Below, piece by piece: positions 27,001-41,254 of a stretch of 64,000 bases of DNA. A model generated the notes under the pieces. The model did no database searches and was not told the DNA's origin. It saw only the letters and a program-made list of their open reading frames with translations. This DNA comes from Strigops habroptila (lineage: Eukaryota; Chordata; Aves; Psittaciformes; Psittacidae), in assembly GCF_004027225.2 (NCBI RefSeq), contig NC_044283.2, positions 38,446,207-38,510,206 on the forward strand. Reading direction: 5' to 3'. Made by a program: the position numbers and the translations under genes. How positions within the stretch are numbered: the first letter of the stretch is position 1; every line of letters begins with the position of its first letter.

Positions 27001-30000
27001 GCAGAGCACAACCTTGCACTAAAGTGGAGCTGAACTTTCGCTTTTGACAACATCCTGCCATGGCTTAGAGCACAGTTTCTTGACAACAGAAGAAAAGCCT
27101 GCTAACAGCCCACCTCAGCTCTTAACTTAAAAGGTTAAGATTCAGTTGTTAAAATTTCTTCTCTGCACACTTAAGTATTAATTATTCCAATGGGCTAAAA
27201 AAAAAAAAAAAAAGTATTAGCCACAGAAGAGGCTAAATTGTTTTCTTTTGATGTCAGTTAATAATTTAGTTTTTTTCAAGGGCTTATGAGAAATGGACTG
27301 TTTATTCCAGAACAGGTATATAAAGTGACTTACCTATATGTGGAACACACAGAAAGAAAAGACTTTTCACATAGTCCAAGCATAAACATGCCTGACCTAC
27401 ACTTGGTGCCTCTCTTGCTGATTCTTCCTGTGTGAAACTTAGTGTGGAATGAATTACTCTTATTTTTAAGATTTTTTTTTTTTTTTTAAGAAAGCCAACT
27501 GAGGAATGTAGACACATTCACAACTAAAACAACCTGTTTTTATTCTTGACTGCTTTAACCCTGTCCTCTGAGAACAGTCCTTTGAGTCAAGGTTTATAGT
27601 CAATCACCAAAAAAAAGTGGGGGGTCCATTATCTTCCCCTTTTAATTGTAGGGCAGAGGCCTTTAACTTTCCATGAGGCTTTAGTAAGAATTTCTTCTGG
27701 GCAGAATTTCCTTGAACCTGGTAATCAAGACCACAGGATATGTGTTAATTGTCTTTGACGTGCAGAATTATCTGCATTTACCCAACCTAATAACATCACC
27801 CCAGACATACTGGTTCTTAAACACATGGTTTAAAATAATCTATAAATTCAATTACTATTAAAAAAATGCAACGATTGACAATCACTAAGAAAGCTGAAAT
27901 AAATGAAGAGATATAAGCAACTTTGTCTTTAATTCACCCTGCTTGAATTCTATTCCCTGCAAGACTAGCATGCCTTGTGAAATCACTCCTTTTTATAGTT
28001 CCTGTTCTACTAAGGCACAATTGCATTGATTAAACATCAAGTTGCAGTCTTAATTTTGAATGGGCTTGCTTCTCTGGGCTAAATCAATAATCTTAATCAT
28101 ATATACAACATTTTCTTTTCCCTGAACACATTTTTTTCTCAGTGTCTAGCTGCATAAAAAGGAAAAAAAAAAAAGAAACGTCTTGTGGAAAAGTAAGGGT
28201 AGAAATGACTGGGTATAGTGGTTCTGAATCAAACCATCTGTAAACATTTTTAGAGCTTTAATAATGTTTTAAGTGTTTGTATAGCTTCTCCTTTGAAAGA
28301 AAATCATAGCTGGTAAACATTAACTAGATCTGTGTAAGTAATAGCTAAAAAAAGTTGACATAGTTCCATTTAATTTTATCTTTATAATTTATCCACCTAA
28401 AAAGATTACGTTAATTTAAACAATATTCATTACTCAAAATTACTTGATTAATATTTCCTTAAAATTCGTAACCTGTTCTCTTTACCCATTACTTAACAGG
28501 TTTTCCACACGTAGCATTCAAAGACAAAACTGGAACCTAGTTTTGAAAATCATATTTTCATGACCAATCTATATAAATTGATAAGAATAACTTTTTTTAT
28601 TGTTGTTTCTAATTTATTCTATTTATTTGCTAAAGACATCTATTTGCCCTTGCTCCATCTCCTTATTCCCACCCAATGTCTTACCTTGTGTCTTACCTTG
28701 TACCATTCTTGTGGTGCACAGACATGACCATTCCATATTTTGTGCTGCAATAAAGGCCTTGCTTAGCAGCACTGCTACATTTTATTTGTTAAGTAGTAAT
28801 AATGTGTCCTGATAAGGTCATTAGGATTTTCAGAATTAGTTTATCCTGACATAATTTTCATATTCAGATCTAAAATGTTGTGAACATTCAAGAATTATCA
28901 CTTGAAAAAGCTGTCTTTCAGCAAATATTCTTGGTCTTTGTTAGAACTGGAAAATGATAGCTCAGTGTGGAGACTATGTAATGGGTCTGTGTATCTCCAT
29001 GGCCACAGCTTCCATCTAGAGTTAATTGATGGAGAATTAACAGGGTCAATATTCATTCATGCAAACATTAAAGTTGATAATTATGGCGAGGGGGGGAATC
29101 AATAATAGTTAAACCTTGCTAATAATTATGGTTTTGTACTGTCTTACCCAGTATATTTTCCCCTTCTCTAAACCAACTGGATGGAGGACAGTACATGTTG
29201 TGATATCCTCCTTCCTGCAGTCATTCTGTGCCTACCACACTGAGTTGTATCTTTTTACTTTGAATGGCAGCAGCTGAAAGCCTAATGAATAGATATCAAA
29301 TGTGTATTGAAGATCATGTACAAGGAAGACAGAGAAAAGTGAAGTTGAAGATAACAGGTTAAGGAATTCAAGGGGAAAAAAGGGTTTAGAAGTGAAGTAA
29401 TATTTCTGAGAATTTTTTTTATCAGTGACTACTGTTTATTACCAAAAATAAGTTGACTGTAAGGTAAGAATATGAGTGGTTTTAGCAAAACTGGAGCATA
29501 AATAGGAAATTATGTAAATGCCTCCTAAACTACATCAGGCTTTGCTGCAGTTCTGTTCCTGGGATAATCAGCCTCATCAGGAGCAAGCTTGGCTGGAGCC
29601 CCCTACGCCCTGGTGGGGAAGGGTGCCCTGTTCTGCTCCACGGGATTTCCAGCTGTAGCTGAGCTCAGTGCTCTGATTCTCCCTCATGTTTAATGCATAA
29701 CAAAATGCCTCGACATGCATACCAGAGTCACTGATAGAGCTGCCTGTGAAAGGTGGTGGCAGCACCTACCCAAGAACAGGAAGGATAAGGAGAATGAGAA
29801 TGGACTAACACACTTTGCCCTCAGCCTCCTTCTTCCCCCATCTTTTTTCTTCCTCTCTCATGATGGAGCTGCCTGACCTGACAGCTCCTTACTTCACTGC
29901 TTTCAGATGTCTTTAAACTTTCCTTTGAAGCTGTGAAAATCATGCCATGAATCACAGCAGCGATGAGACACGAGTGCAGACAGACAGAACACGAAGTCAG

Positions 30001-31482
30001 GCTGCCAGTCCTGTGCAACAAAAGGCTCTCCCAGGTCAAAGAGGTGCGTATGCTTTTCAGCAAGGTAAAACTAATGGGTGAAACCTTCAATTAAAAGCAG
30101 AGACAGCCCTCTGGATCACAGTGCTTAGGGTAGCAATCATCTCTCATAGTAATGGCCCCTCTGCCTTCAAGACTTTAGGCTTTGGTGCCTAAAGTGACCC
30201 CAACAGAAGGTGACACAGCCTTCACCCCCTGCCATAAGCCCAGGTGTTACTGCTTTTGTTTGGCCGGCTTCCCATTCAGCCATAATCCTGAGGGTTTATT
30301 ATTAAACTTGGTAGATGCAAGTAAGAAGATATTTAAAAAAAAGGTCCCATCTGCATCTTGCAGCTTTTGTTATTTCAGTACACATCCTTGAAAGGCATGA
30401 GTAGGGGCACTCTACATGTCTGGTTTTACCTACAGTCATTCATGAGTTTGCACTGTGGTGACTGTAGTTACAAATCAAGGACTGAATATCTTGAACACAG
30501 TGAGTGGCAGCAGGGGAACAATCATTTGCAGAAAAGATTTCTATGTGTAAAGTAAAGTTGTGAGAACACACTTTAAACTATAGTTTCCGTTATCAATTAG
30601 TTCTCTTCATTTGTATCATCAAAGTTGAAGGATAAAGCATCTGGAATAAAAAAAAAAAAAAGTAATGTTTACATTTTACCAGTGTTTTATATTCAATTAA
30701 ACATCTTTGATGCTATTTACGTAGTTGAACAGCACTACATTTACACCATTCAACTTTGTTATTTCTAGGTAAATATTTCTTTAAAGCCAGATGTAAGTTC
30801 AAATTAGTTGTGAAAGAAACACTAAAATAAAATAAACTTCCATTTGGGGGTGATCACAAATTGCTCTAAAACTGAAGAGCAAACTTGTTAAAATACAAAG
30901 TGAAAAGCAAACAATATTAAACCAAGCTGAATAAACGAGGAAAAATAACACACAAGGATGCCTTTAAAGAGGTTTACCTTACTGCAGTAGGTTCTGAGGG
31001 TTACAGGTAAATTAAAATTCAATGGGAGTTTTAATTTAAGCAGCATGAAGTGACACAATTATTTAAAATAAAAGCTTGTTGCATTTATATACATGGTCTG
31101 AAATTTCTATAGTGCAACTGAAAGCAGTATTTACCCCTTCTTCCTTTAAAAGAAGAGCTAGTTAAATCATAAAGTTAATTCTAGTTAAATCATAAATGGT
31201 AATTTCGTTCTTCCATCCTGCTTCCTCCTTGAAGTCCACTGCCAAAGCACACATTCCTTCAGAACCCTGCCAAATTCTACATCGTTTAAAAGTAAACTTT
31301 AAGAGAAAGAATGGAAAAGCACAATCTCAAAACAATTAGCTCATAACCTTCCTTCACTCTTGTTTGTCTGACATCATGCTTCTCTCTCAGATACAATCCT
31401 GAACCTGATTTAGACTGGAAAAATCCTCAGTGGTAACCACAGTTTTATACCTTCTGCCTTTTTTTTTAATTCCATTCCACAG
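24001..31482. other. Intergenic, gene-poor AT-rich DNA
   Basis: Simple sequence only: T18 at 25,550, A17 at 27,197-27,213, T16 at 27,472-27,487 and A14 near 30,648. The patches at about 26,300-26,480 and 29,570-29,780 are GC-richer but carry no gene structure I can support. Confidence 0.75.
25500..25567. repeat. Pyrimidine-rich tract ending in T18
   Basis: TTTCTTTCTAC-type sequence passes into an 18-base T run (25,550-25,567). Confidence 0.85.
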
Positions 31483-32776
31483 ATCATAGAATCATAGAAT
31501 CATAGAATAGTAAGGGTTGGAAAGGACCTTAAGATCATCTAGTTCCAACCCCCCTGCCATGGGCAGGGACACCTTGCCCTAAACCACGTGGTTCAAGGCT
31601 CTGTCCAACCTGGCCTTGAACACCGCCAGGGATGGAGTATCCACAACCTCCCTGGGCAACCCATTCCAGTGCTTCACCACCCTCACTGTAAAGAACTTCT
31701 TCCTTATATCTAATCTAAACTTCCCCTGTTTAAGTTTGAACCCATTACCCCTTGTCCTACCACTACAGTCCCTAAGGAAGAGTCCTTCCTCAGCATCCTT
31801 ATAGACCCCCTTCAGATACTGGCAGGCTGCTATGAGGTCTCCACGCAGCCTTCTCTTCTCCAGGCTGAACAGCCCCAACTCTCTCAGCCTGTCTTCATAC
31901 GGGAGGTGCTCCAGCCCTCTTATCATCCTCGTGGCCCTCCTCTGGACTCGCTCCAACAGCTCCATGTCCTTTTTATGTTGAGGACACCAGAACTGTACGC
32001 AGTACTCCAAGTGAGGTCTCACAAGAGCAGAGTAGAGGGGCAGGATCACCTCCTTTGACCTGCTGGTCACGCTTCTTTTGATGCAGCCCAGGATACGGTT
32101 GGCTTTCTGGGCTGCAAGTGCACACTGTCGGCTCACGTTAAGCTTCTTGTCAACCAACACCAAGTCCTTCTCTGCAGGGCTCCTCTGAATCTCTTCTCTG
32201 CCCAACCTGTAGCAGTGGCTGGGATTGCCCGACCCAGGTGTAAGACCTTACACTTGGCTTGGTTAAACTTCATAAGGTTGGCATCGGCCCACCTCACAAG
32301 TGTGTCAAGGTCCCTCTGGATGGCATCCCTTCCCTCCAGCGTATCAACCGAACCACACAGCTTGGTGTCATCAGCAAACTTGCTGAGGGCGCACTCAAAT
32401 CCCACTGTCCATGTCGCCGACAAAAATGTTGACCAGGACCGGTCCCAACACTGATCCCTGAGGGACACCACTCATTACAGGTTTCCAACTGGACATCGAG
32501 CCATTTACCACAACTCTTTGCGTGCGGCCATCGAGCCAGTTCTTTATCCACTGAGTGGTCCATCTATCAAATTGATGTCTCTCCAATTTAGAGACAAGGA
32601 TGTCATGCGGGACAGTGTTGAATGCTTTGCACAAGTCCAGGTAGATGACGTCAGCTGCTCTGCCCCTGTCCATCAGTTCTGTGGCTCCATCATAGAAGGC
32701 CACCAGATTGGTCAGACAGGATTTCCCCTTAGTGAAGCCATGTTGGCTGCCACCAACCACCTCGTTGTTATGTAGA
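31483..32776 (-). mobile_element. CR1 non-LTR retrotransposon, 5'-truncated, minus strand
   Basis: A copy of about 1.29 kb on the minus strand has its 3' tail at the left (repeated ATCATAGA units at 31,483-31,508) and its truncated 5' end near 32,776 in the RT domain ([12 protein letters not shown]). The RT motifs [10 protein letters not shown] and FADDTKL are both present. The residues [13 protein letters not shown] place it in a different, probably younger or less diverged subfamily than the two plus-strand copies. Frame changes near 32,400 and 32,200 inactivate it. Confidence 0.96.
31579..32776 (-). pseudogene. CR1 ORF2 reverse-transcriptase remnant, catalytic motif retained
   Basis: Minus-strand RT remnant in three frame segments: about 32,760-32,395 ([18 protein letters not shown] to [10 protein letters not shown]), about 32,400-32,210 ([18 protein letters not shown] to the [11 protein letters not shown] motif) and about 32,205-31,579 ([11 protein letters not shown] to the C-terminal [14 protein letters not shown]), ending at a TAG (31,581-31,579). 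The first break looks like a single extra T after GACAGTGGGA. The endonuclease and N-terminal RT parts are absent. It is clearly non-functional, but it is the best reference in the window for what the 22,748 copy lost. Confidence 0.93.
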
Positions 32777-35700
32777 AATAATTAGCTACATCTTTAAAGC
32801 TGTACATTTCCTGGTTCCACACAATTCTTGGGGAACTGCAGGTGCTGAGGAACAAAATCAGAGCATAAAATACCTTCTTCAGTTTGAGCTTTTTAGGGGG
32901 TATGTTTTCAAACCACTTTACCTGGAAGATTTTGTTAATTACATGGTAGCTGGATGCTCTTTTCCATGTGTCCCTGACTTTCAAATTCCCGATGTTTGGA
33001 CAATGCTATCCATAGAGTAGTTACCAATAGTTTGTTTTGCAAACAGAAAGGTGGATCAAGTGGAGTTCTGAAGAGATCCATCCAGGGACTGAGTCTTGTC
33101 AAAGACTTCATGAATGATCCAAATTTCATACTGCAGAATATAAATGCATTTCATATGAAAATAAAAAAAATGTAAACAGCTAGTAGGGGATATTAACAGA
33201 CATACAGGCTATAACACAAATGAGGCAAGCCTTCAATTCCACTCAGTGCAGGAGAGATCTAGTTGTCCTACTGTGTGCAGCCCTAGCCACACAATTTCAA
33301 GAAAGGTACAGCTGAATTAAAGAGCCGGAAAATACAGTAGACATTTAAGAAGTGTAAAAATAAATAAAATAAAATAAAATAAAATAAAATAAAATAAGTA
33401 AAATAATAAAGTTATGTGATGTAGTGAAAAGCACATTAAAGAGGAACATGCTAAGCAAATATGTAGAAGTCAGCTGTAAAGAAGAAAAAAGTAAACCACT
33501 CTCCATATTGATGGTAACTAGAAGACAAAATGAGCTTCAGTAGCAGCAGAAGATACAGTGAAGATTCAGGAACTACTTTTGTCAGTAAGAGAGAAATACT
33601 GAAATAAATCACCTGGAGTAGAAAGGAGTCTTCTCTGGAAAACTGTGAAAATACAAACCTCTGCCAGGTATGCTGATCTTGATAGATAATCACACCTTGC
33701 AGCAAAAGGTGAAATGTATGCCTCTTCAGATATCATCCAGCCTTTTATTTCCTCTGGCTTCTTTTAGTCTTTACAGTGTAGGCTGTGATACCTTGTCAAA
33801 TTAATATTGACAGCCTTGGAGTCTAATCTTTCTTTCTGGAAACATTTTGGCCTTTTTTATTTGAAAATAGAAGGGCCATTTTGTCATGTCAACAGCCTAG
33901 TCAGCATATTCATACTGAAGCAAAATAAGTTAGTGGTCATTTTCTGATTATGCCACCATCCATCCAACACACTTCTTCAGCTACCATTTCAGTCCCTTTA
34001 TTAGAATGAATTTTGACCAGGCTTTCTGCACAGGGTCAGCCCCTGCTCAGATGAATGTTCTCCAGCAAGGGAAGTCACTTGATTTCACTTTATTACTAAG
34101 GTGCTCTCTCCCGAAGGTGAGGGGTTAATGACACACACCAAATTATACAGAAATTTCTTTAAGGAAGAGATTCATCTTAGACCTACAGCTACAGAAAAGA
34201 ATGACAATGATTGATCTTCTCACCACTCAGCAGCGTCGGCAAAGCTACAAACATATATTGTTTTTACTCCTCTGGGAGTTATTCATTGAGCAAAGGGAGG
34301 GTGGATAGTACTTCCTTTGAAGTCAAACATATTGCTTGGATAAGGAGATACGTTGCATGAAATGAAAGTAATAAAAGAACAAAATGTTTTATTAAATCTT
34401 CTTTATCATAATATTGTGTTCCAATAGCATGATCTAATTAAAGACGTGTATGAACCTCTTTTCATCTGAGGGTTAGTTCACGGGCTTTCATTTATTTTGA
34501 AACAAACACACTGCTGAAAAGTTTCTAAGATTTGCAGTGATGTACTCTTTCCATTTTCTCTAATAGGTGTTGATGCTTTAACTACCTTTTCAAGATATGT
34601 AATGGAGGGGGAAAAAAAGACAGCACTTCTCGAAAGGAAAAAGACCAATTACTTCTTTATTATCAAAGCAGCAAGAAATATACTGGTTAGTCATTCAGTA
34701 CAGCAAAACTTCATTGGGTTGTATAGACATAACAGTAGATAGCTCTTCGGGTGTATCTCATTGCTTACAAGTAGTTTACTTCAGCTCTTTCCTTCACACA
34801 TAAGAGGTGTAATATCAGATGTTTTAAAGACACCTGGCACCAAATGTCTTTAGGAAAATTGGGTTCTTATGCATTTCCATTAAGATCAGCATGACTCCCA
34901 AAAAAGGTGAGTGGAGGGCACTACTAATTTTCCTTAGGATGGTGCTAGAGGAAAATATTTTGTGGGATACAGCCATTAACTTTTTCCTGAACCACTCTGC
35001 TAATTTTCCCCCAATACTTGCAGTTGGCTTAGTCCTGCAATAATATTTGTGTTGAAAAGATCTGGTTTTACTTAAATAATCTATTTCAACAAAGCTTGTT
35101 TCCATTTCCAGGTAAATGTAGTTCTGCCATGTTTGATAAAAAACAAACAAATAAATCTGATATCTCATATTCAGTAAAAGTTAATTATACAAACACTATA
35201 AATCTGTTTGTTTAGGTGTACTATAGTTCAAGTCTCTAATAGTAAGAATTGGATGACAAATAAATCTGCCTTTGCTACCTACATTTGAGTAACTTTTATG
35301 AAATGGAACAGTAAAGCTTGCATGATAAGCCTGAGTATGTATTCTGTGTTGACAGATTTGAAGAGTTTTTGTAATGTGTTTTACATTGCACAGAATTTCA
35401 TAGAACCAGACTTAGAGATGATTGCTCCCTATCTGGAAACAAACGTTTAATTGAAAAGATACTTCTCTTTTTTCTTAATTTCTTTTGCTTCTAAATTATT
35501 AACTATCGTATCATGCACACAGTTTTTTCCTCTTAATCTGAAGTTGCTTTTGTTTTGGTGGCTGTATTCAACAGTTATCCCTATTTATGTGTATGAAGAT
35601 TCTTCACTGAGAACATAACTCAAGTGTAGATTTTGTTGAGTTATGCCCACAAGTATAGTCCCAATTCCCCTTATAGCCCTTACCAACTGCCATCAGTCTT

Positions 35701-38700
35701 GCCCTAAGTCCTTTACTCTTTCTTTGTAATCATGTACGAAGTGACTGCAGTTAAAAGAAAAATCTTGACATACACAAGTACTTTTGTTCTTATTGATAAA
35801 TATCTAAGACCTCTGTTCCTCCCAATAAGCCCTCTCAGTGGATTCCTTATTACTATATGTTGTACTCCTCCCTACAGTCAGAACTCAGATTTGACAAACT
35901 TAGGACCTCATCCAAGACCATCTGTTTTATCAGGTCTTTTATCCACCCTTATTAAGCCATTTTTTAAAAAACAGAAAATGGGGATCCGTTATTAACTTCT
36001 GTAGTCTGCAGGAAGACAAAACCGTTTTCTGCTTGAAGTGGTATAATATACCCATGTGCTAAGGCAATTGGAGCTATTACAAGGAGCTTTAAATAATGAG
36101 AATTAAAGTTTACCTTCAGAACGTGTAAAGCAAAATAACTTTGAAGAAAAACAGATAAAAGGGACTGTTGAAGTCAAAGGAGGAGATTAATTTTTTGGGA
36201 TGGGCAGTTACGGACTTGTTTTTCAAAATGAGGTTTTGTATGTGTAATAAAAATTTAGGCTACATACTAAACTTTGTGGGAAATTAACTTCAAATAATAT
36301 TGACATTAGATTAAGAAAGATGTTCATCCTAAAAAAAAATAAAAGAAATATGAGCAGAATGGGACTTCTATTGCATCTAATTTTATACAGTTCTTCTGAT
36401 AACTGCAAAAAAGTAAAGTCCAGCAATATTTAGATTAATACTTAAAAGAAATGGCAGATTTAACCAATTATAGAGCAGAAAGTTAAACCAGTAGCAGTTC
36501 CACACTGTTAACTCCTAAGAAGGTAAAATTCCAAGAAGTCATGGGAAGAACTGGGAGAGCAAGTTCACTGCCGTCTCTGACAAACCACTGGAAGCTTCAG
36601 TATCTTTCTTGTAGACACAGAATTATATCTTGTAGCCACATTTAAGTTAAACTCTCATTTTTCATATATTTTTCTGTATTCATTACCCTATGTATGTTCT
36701 TGATTTAAACATATACTCTTTTTCTTTATGAATATTTCAATGGAACCTGAAGCATATACCAAAGTCCCTCTCCAAACTTCTACAGAAGGCCCCTTCCAGG
36801 TTTTATGCATATAAGTTGATTCTTGGTCATTAAGACGGATCATGCAGTCAAACACTGAAAGACACTGTGCTATGTACCTCAATCCTGTCTGTGATATTTC
36901 CATACTTCCTAACAACCTGCCATGCCTTCATCCAGCTGGCCTGATGAACCATCTAGAATTCAGCAGAATTGCCTGTTTATTTCTGCAAACATTTTACTGT
37001 CTTCTAGTACTAAGGATCTGTAAGCCTCAGTCAGTGAAATGTTAAAAAATTGTTAACACAGATAAAAGAGTTCCCAGCTGGTACTCATACCCATCAGAAT
37101 GGCAGGTTCAAAGACACTGAAGAATCTCAGTACATTTGACCTTTAATATGAGAATAGCAGTTCCAGGAAAAATCTTGCCAGTAGAACCGCTCATCATACG
37201 TTTATTACAGCCAGTACCAACTTTACATTGTAGTTCACAGATATTTAAAGAAAAGCAGTTAATGTCCCAAAACTGTTCCAACTGCAGAGAAGTGGAGAAA
37301 TATCTTTTGTTGGGGAAGAAGAAAAGACATGGACCTGTTCCTGATGACAGCATAACAAAAGGCACAAAAGTGGTAACAGATTGATAAATAGATTAGCAAA
37401 TCCTGAGCCAATATTAGCGCTGGGAAAAAAGACCAAGAAGAGATTCCTTTGAAGACACTAAGGCCCTCAGCAGCATCTGGTATCCTGGCATGGATCTTAT
37501 TTACTGGGTGCACAAGAGGTGGAAAAAGGAGAGCAGTCAAGCTCATAACTAGCCTAGGAGAAGTGAACAAACATTTGCATATGTCCTTGTGTGCTCATCT
37601 CTCAACACATACCTGGAATATGATCTATACATAGCAAAAAGTGGGAAATGTGTATACTTGTAAATTTATCACCTTTCTAAAAGCTGAAAAAGAGAAGGCT
37701 TTTTCATCAGGCCACCTGAAAAAGGCAATGCAGGTTCTCCAAGATCTTAAAGTACTTTGAAGGAAAGACTTCCCCTCTACAGTCTAAGTAGTGTTCATCT
37801 CTTTCAATGAAGGGATGGTAGGTCAGCTTGCTCAGGTATAGGTTAAACCTGTAGTATACCATAGACCTGGATGCCTTTTCTTCCTCCCTGGATGCTGTTG
37901 GGTTTTGGTTTTTTTTTTCCAGCAGAAAGATGCTGGTCATTCTGGCACTAGCAAGCTTCAGATTGCCCTCAGATTGCACTCCACCCTGCTGGTATGCTCC
38001 CCTCCTGAAGAACCAGTGGCCAGGACAGCAGAAAAGCAGCTCCCCAGCTTTTACCAAAGCAAGGGGAAAACAGCCTTGACTTTTCGGGGGATTTTATTCA
38101 AAAGGCTTGATGCACATCACCTTCTGGTTGTCACTGGTTGTTGGAGCAGGATAGGACATTTTGTATTCTTTTGCTTTGAACAAATAGCATTCTATTTGTA
38201 CAAAATTAAAAAAAAAAAAAAGTCTCATTTAGAACATGTTTTACAGGAAAAAAAATAAAATGTAAAAAGTCCTATTACAAATGATGACTTGATGTCTCTT
38301 CCTACCTTAAAACCAGCCTTCATACTAACAAATGAGGTTTTGCTTCACAGAAATTTTCCTTCTTAAATTGTTGTTTCCTGCGTCATTTATTGTGTTCTTT
38401 GATCTTGGGCTATAACTTTAAATCTATGTCATCTTCCTTGGGCTGCTTAGATAAACGTAGCCTAATAACTTTGCAGTTTTATCTTTAGTCCCACAGATAA
38501 CTATCACAGGTTCAGTTTGCTGTTCAGTTGTGAACAACCACGAGATGCTATTTTTAAAACTTCATAAAAGCCCCGCAAATAGTTGAAAGCACTTAAAGGA
38601 TAATATAGTGGCTATCACTGTGATTGTAAAAAGGGCCTATAAACTAATGATGTGAGACATCTTTTATGTTTTGCTATTTCAAAAACAGATATAAAAAAAA

Positions 38701-40274
38701 AATCATTATTTCATGAGGTCTGAGTTATTAAATAATTTTGAATTTCTTGTGTGATCAAATCTCAGATTTTCTTAGTCAGACTTTTAGTGACAAATTAAGT
38801 CTTTCTGATATTTATACGTATTACTTCTAAAAACATTTTGACTTGTAAAACTCTTTACAGACAGTAACAAAAATCTGAGTGGGAGAACTAATATACAGTA
38901 AGGTAACTTTAGAATAATGAAGTATTAAGCAGACTTGAATGCTTTATTTTATAGAAAATAAGTTAGAGAGGTTATAAGTAAACTACTGAGTGAAGATGAA
39001 GCACCAGTATACTTACTACTACAGACTTCTAGAAAGACAGGATTTCACACACAGGGGAAGTATTGGTGGCTTTACTACCTAAGGTTCTCTGACATTAGCG
39101 CACTTCATGAATGCCTAAGAATTCAAAAAGAAAGATGAATCAAAGGTTAGATGCTAAATCATAGGTAGGAAGTATTTGCTCAATGTGGTTTCCACAATTT
39201 CAATACCTTACATTAAATTTTTATATTGAACAAGCTCTTCCATACACATATTTTTAAAACACTCCATAGCACACAGGAAAAAAAAAATTTTATTAATTAA
39301 AATCTTTTGTTTGGAGCTTTTTCAAAATAGCTTCTATGAATGAACTTATTCAGTTAGTTCCAATTAAACATGATTAAGCTCAAATTTTCCCTAGCATCAT
39401 TAATCATTCTTCAGGTTGCAAGTGATCAAAACTACAGTGTGAATAGTTAGAGATCACCTTTTCCGGTAATTCTTTCTTTTAATAGGGCTAAATATACCAT
39501 TACTGATATAGATTGTTTCAGATGACTGCTTAGTTTGGGGAATAGATCTACCATGTAGGGTCTGAGAGATGCCTATGCTAATTAGATGGCATTCTCTCTG
39601 ACAACACTAGTGAAGAATCAGTGGTCTCTCCTATAGTATCTGATCCACCACAAAACAGTAACCATTAAGATGAGCTGGGAATTATTCGCTGCTTCTTTTC
39701 ACAGTGAAGGAAATGTTCGGCTGCAATAAATTACCTTTCTACTACCACGTAAGGCAGGATAAAATGCGAACATATATACAATACTCACAACACTGTGAAT
39801 TATTAATTTTGTTATGTTATAAGGATTGAAGAGCTGGTACAATGGAAATCAACACCTTTGCCCCAGTTTCAATCTTTATTTGACAAACTGAATGATAATT
39901 GTGTTTCCTGGTACCCTCTAAATTATTACGCTACCAGTTCTGAGCAAGAGTAAGCTGATTAGACCAGCAGTTGGGCAATTAGCAAAAGTACAAGACAGGT
40001 TAAAGACATAGGAAAAACATCCCTCGAATTAGCTTAGCCCGATCAGTGTGTTCAAGTTCAACTAGTAAAGCTTACCAGTGAACATTCAGAAATGAATGTA
40101 AGAAAGCAGCATACAGACGGGGAGCACAGCTGATAAATGTCAGCAAGTCCAGCAGAAGGACACCAAGACTGCTGTTTCAACTGAAACATGGGATGTTCTG
40201 GTTATTGTGGAAGAAAGATCATATGAAGACAGTTAAGCACAGGGGCACATGCATAAGAAGCTGTGCTACCTCCA
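32777..40274. other. Intergenic, gene-poor AT-rich DNA
   Basis: This holds the AAAAT microsatellite and, left of it (33,030-33,340), sequence vaguely reminiscent of a very old non-LTR element. Homopolymers include A14 near 38,207. Open frames up to about 117 codons show no family signature. Confidence 0.72.
33357..33397. repeat. (AAAAT)n microsatellite
   Basis: About seven to eight near-perfect AAAAT units stand in a row, with one AAAT variant at the left. It may have grown from the A-rich tail of an old retroelement, but no signal identifies one with certainty. Confidence 0.93.
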
Positions 40275-40410
40275 TTCTTGAATGTTTCCGGGACCCAGAT
40301 GAACAAAGCCCTGAGTATCCTGTTCTGGTCCCATAGTTCACTCTACTTTGAGATAGAGTTTGGGCTAGAGACCTCCAGAAGTTTCTTTGGCCCTGATTAT
40401 TCAGTGATTG
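40275..40410 (+). mobile_element. Old CR1 3'-end fragment
   Basis: A diverged stretch reads like a CR1 3' end: a decayed coding end (TTGAATGTTTCCGGGACCC), then TTTGGGCTAGAGACCTCCAG and CCCTGATTATTCAGTGATTG, the last resembling the ATTCTGTGATT tail. This is an ancient insertion; assignment is by pattern only. Confidence 0.6.
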
Positions 40411-41224
40411 TAGATGACTGCAGATAGCCGCAATCAGTGTAATCTCAGATTTACAGTAATCATGAAGAAACTTCAAGTTGTTTCAGACGATTTTGAAATT
40501 CAGAGTATGGACCATTCACTTACATGGAAAGCTGTGAGACAGGTCAGCTGTTTCACAGATTTTCCACCTCATGGCAGCAACCCACTTGTATGCAGAGGAA
40601 GAGACTGTAAAGCTCTGAAAAAAAAGTTGCCTTGCAAGTGTCTGTCTGTCTTTGGGCTTACTATGACCCTTCACTTTGCAGTTTGTTTACCTTTCATACC
40701 ATGGCAGGACACTGAAGTTCCTATTTTTAAACTAGAAACTATAGGCTGGCTTTGTAGGGGTGTTGTTTGATTTTAGTGTTCAATAAGCAAGCAATGAGAG
40801 AAGACCAGTTAGCAATTCAATTTTCATATTTGTTGTTGATAGATGTTTAGCTGTAAAAGGAAGAACTGCACAATGAAAAAGTCTCAAAGAAGGTAAAATT
40901 ATTTGTATCTGTCAATCTGTAGTGGAGTGGTTATTTCTCAGTTCTTTTAGCCTCAGCTTCACGGTTGACATTGTGTCATACTATTCTCATGTACAAGACC
41001 ACACCAAAGCTATTGGTATCTTTTCATATTTATGAAAGAAAAAATTGAGTAAATAAAAATATTTCTTTAGTTAATCAACTGTGTATTTTAAATTTTGGTC
41101 AACGTCCACTGAGATTAAGGAGAGCTGTTTGATCATATTTGAGGAAGCTCACTTAAAAACAAAAATAAAGTAATGGAAATGTACCATAATAAACACACAG
41201 ATAGACCCATTATTATCCACTTGC

Positions 41225-41254
41225 ATACATGCACACGCACGCACATACACACAT
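41225..41254. repeat. (CA)n-type microsatellite
   Basis: Imperfect ATACATGCACACGCACGC-type repeat with CACATACACACA. A smaller CACACACACAC tract lies at 41,601-41,616. Confidence 0.85.
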
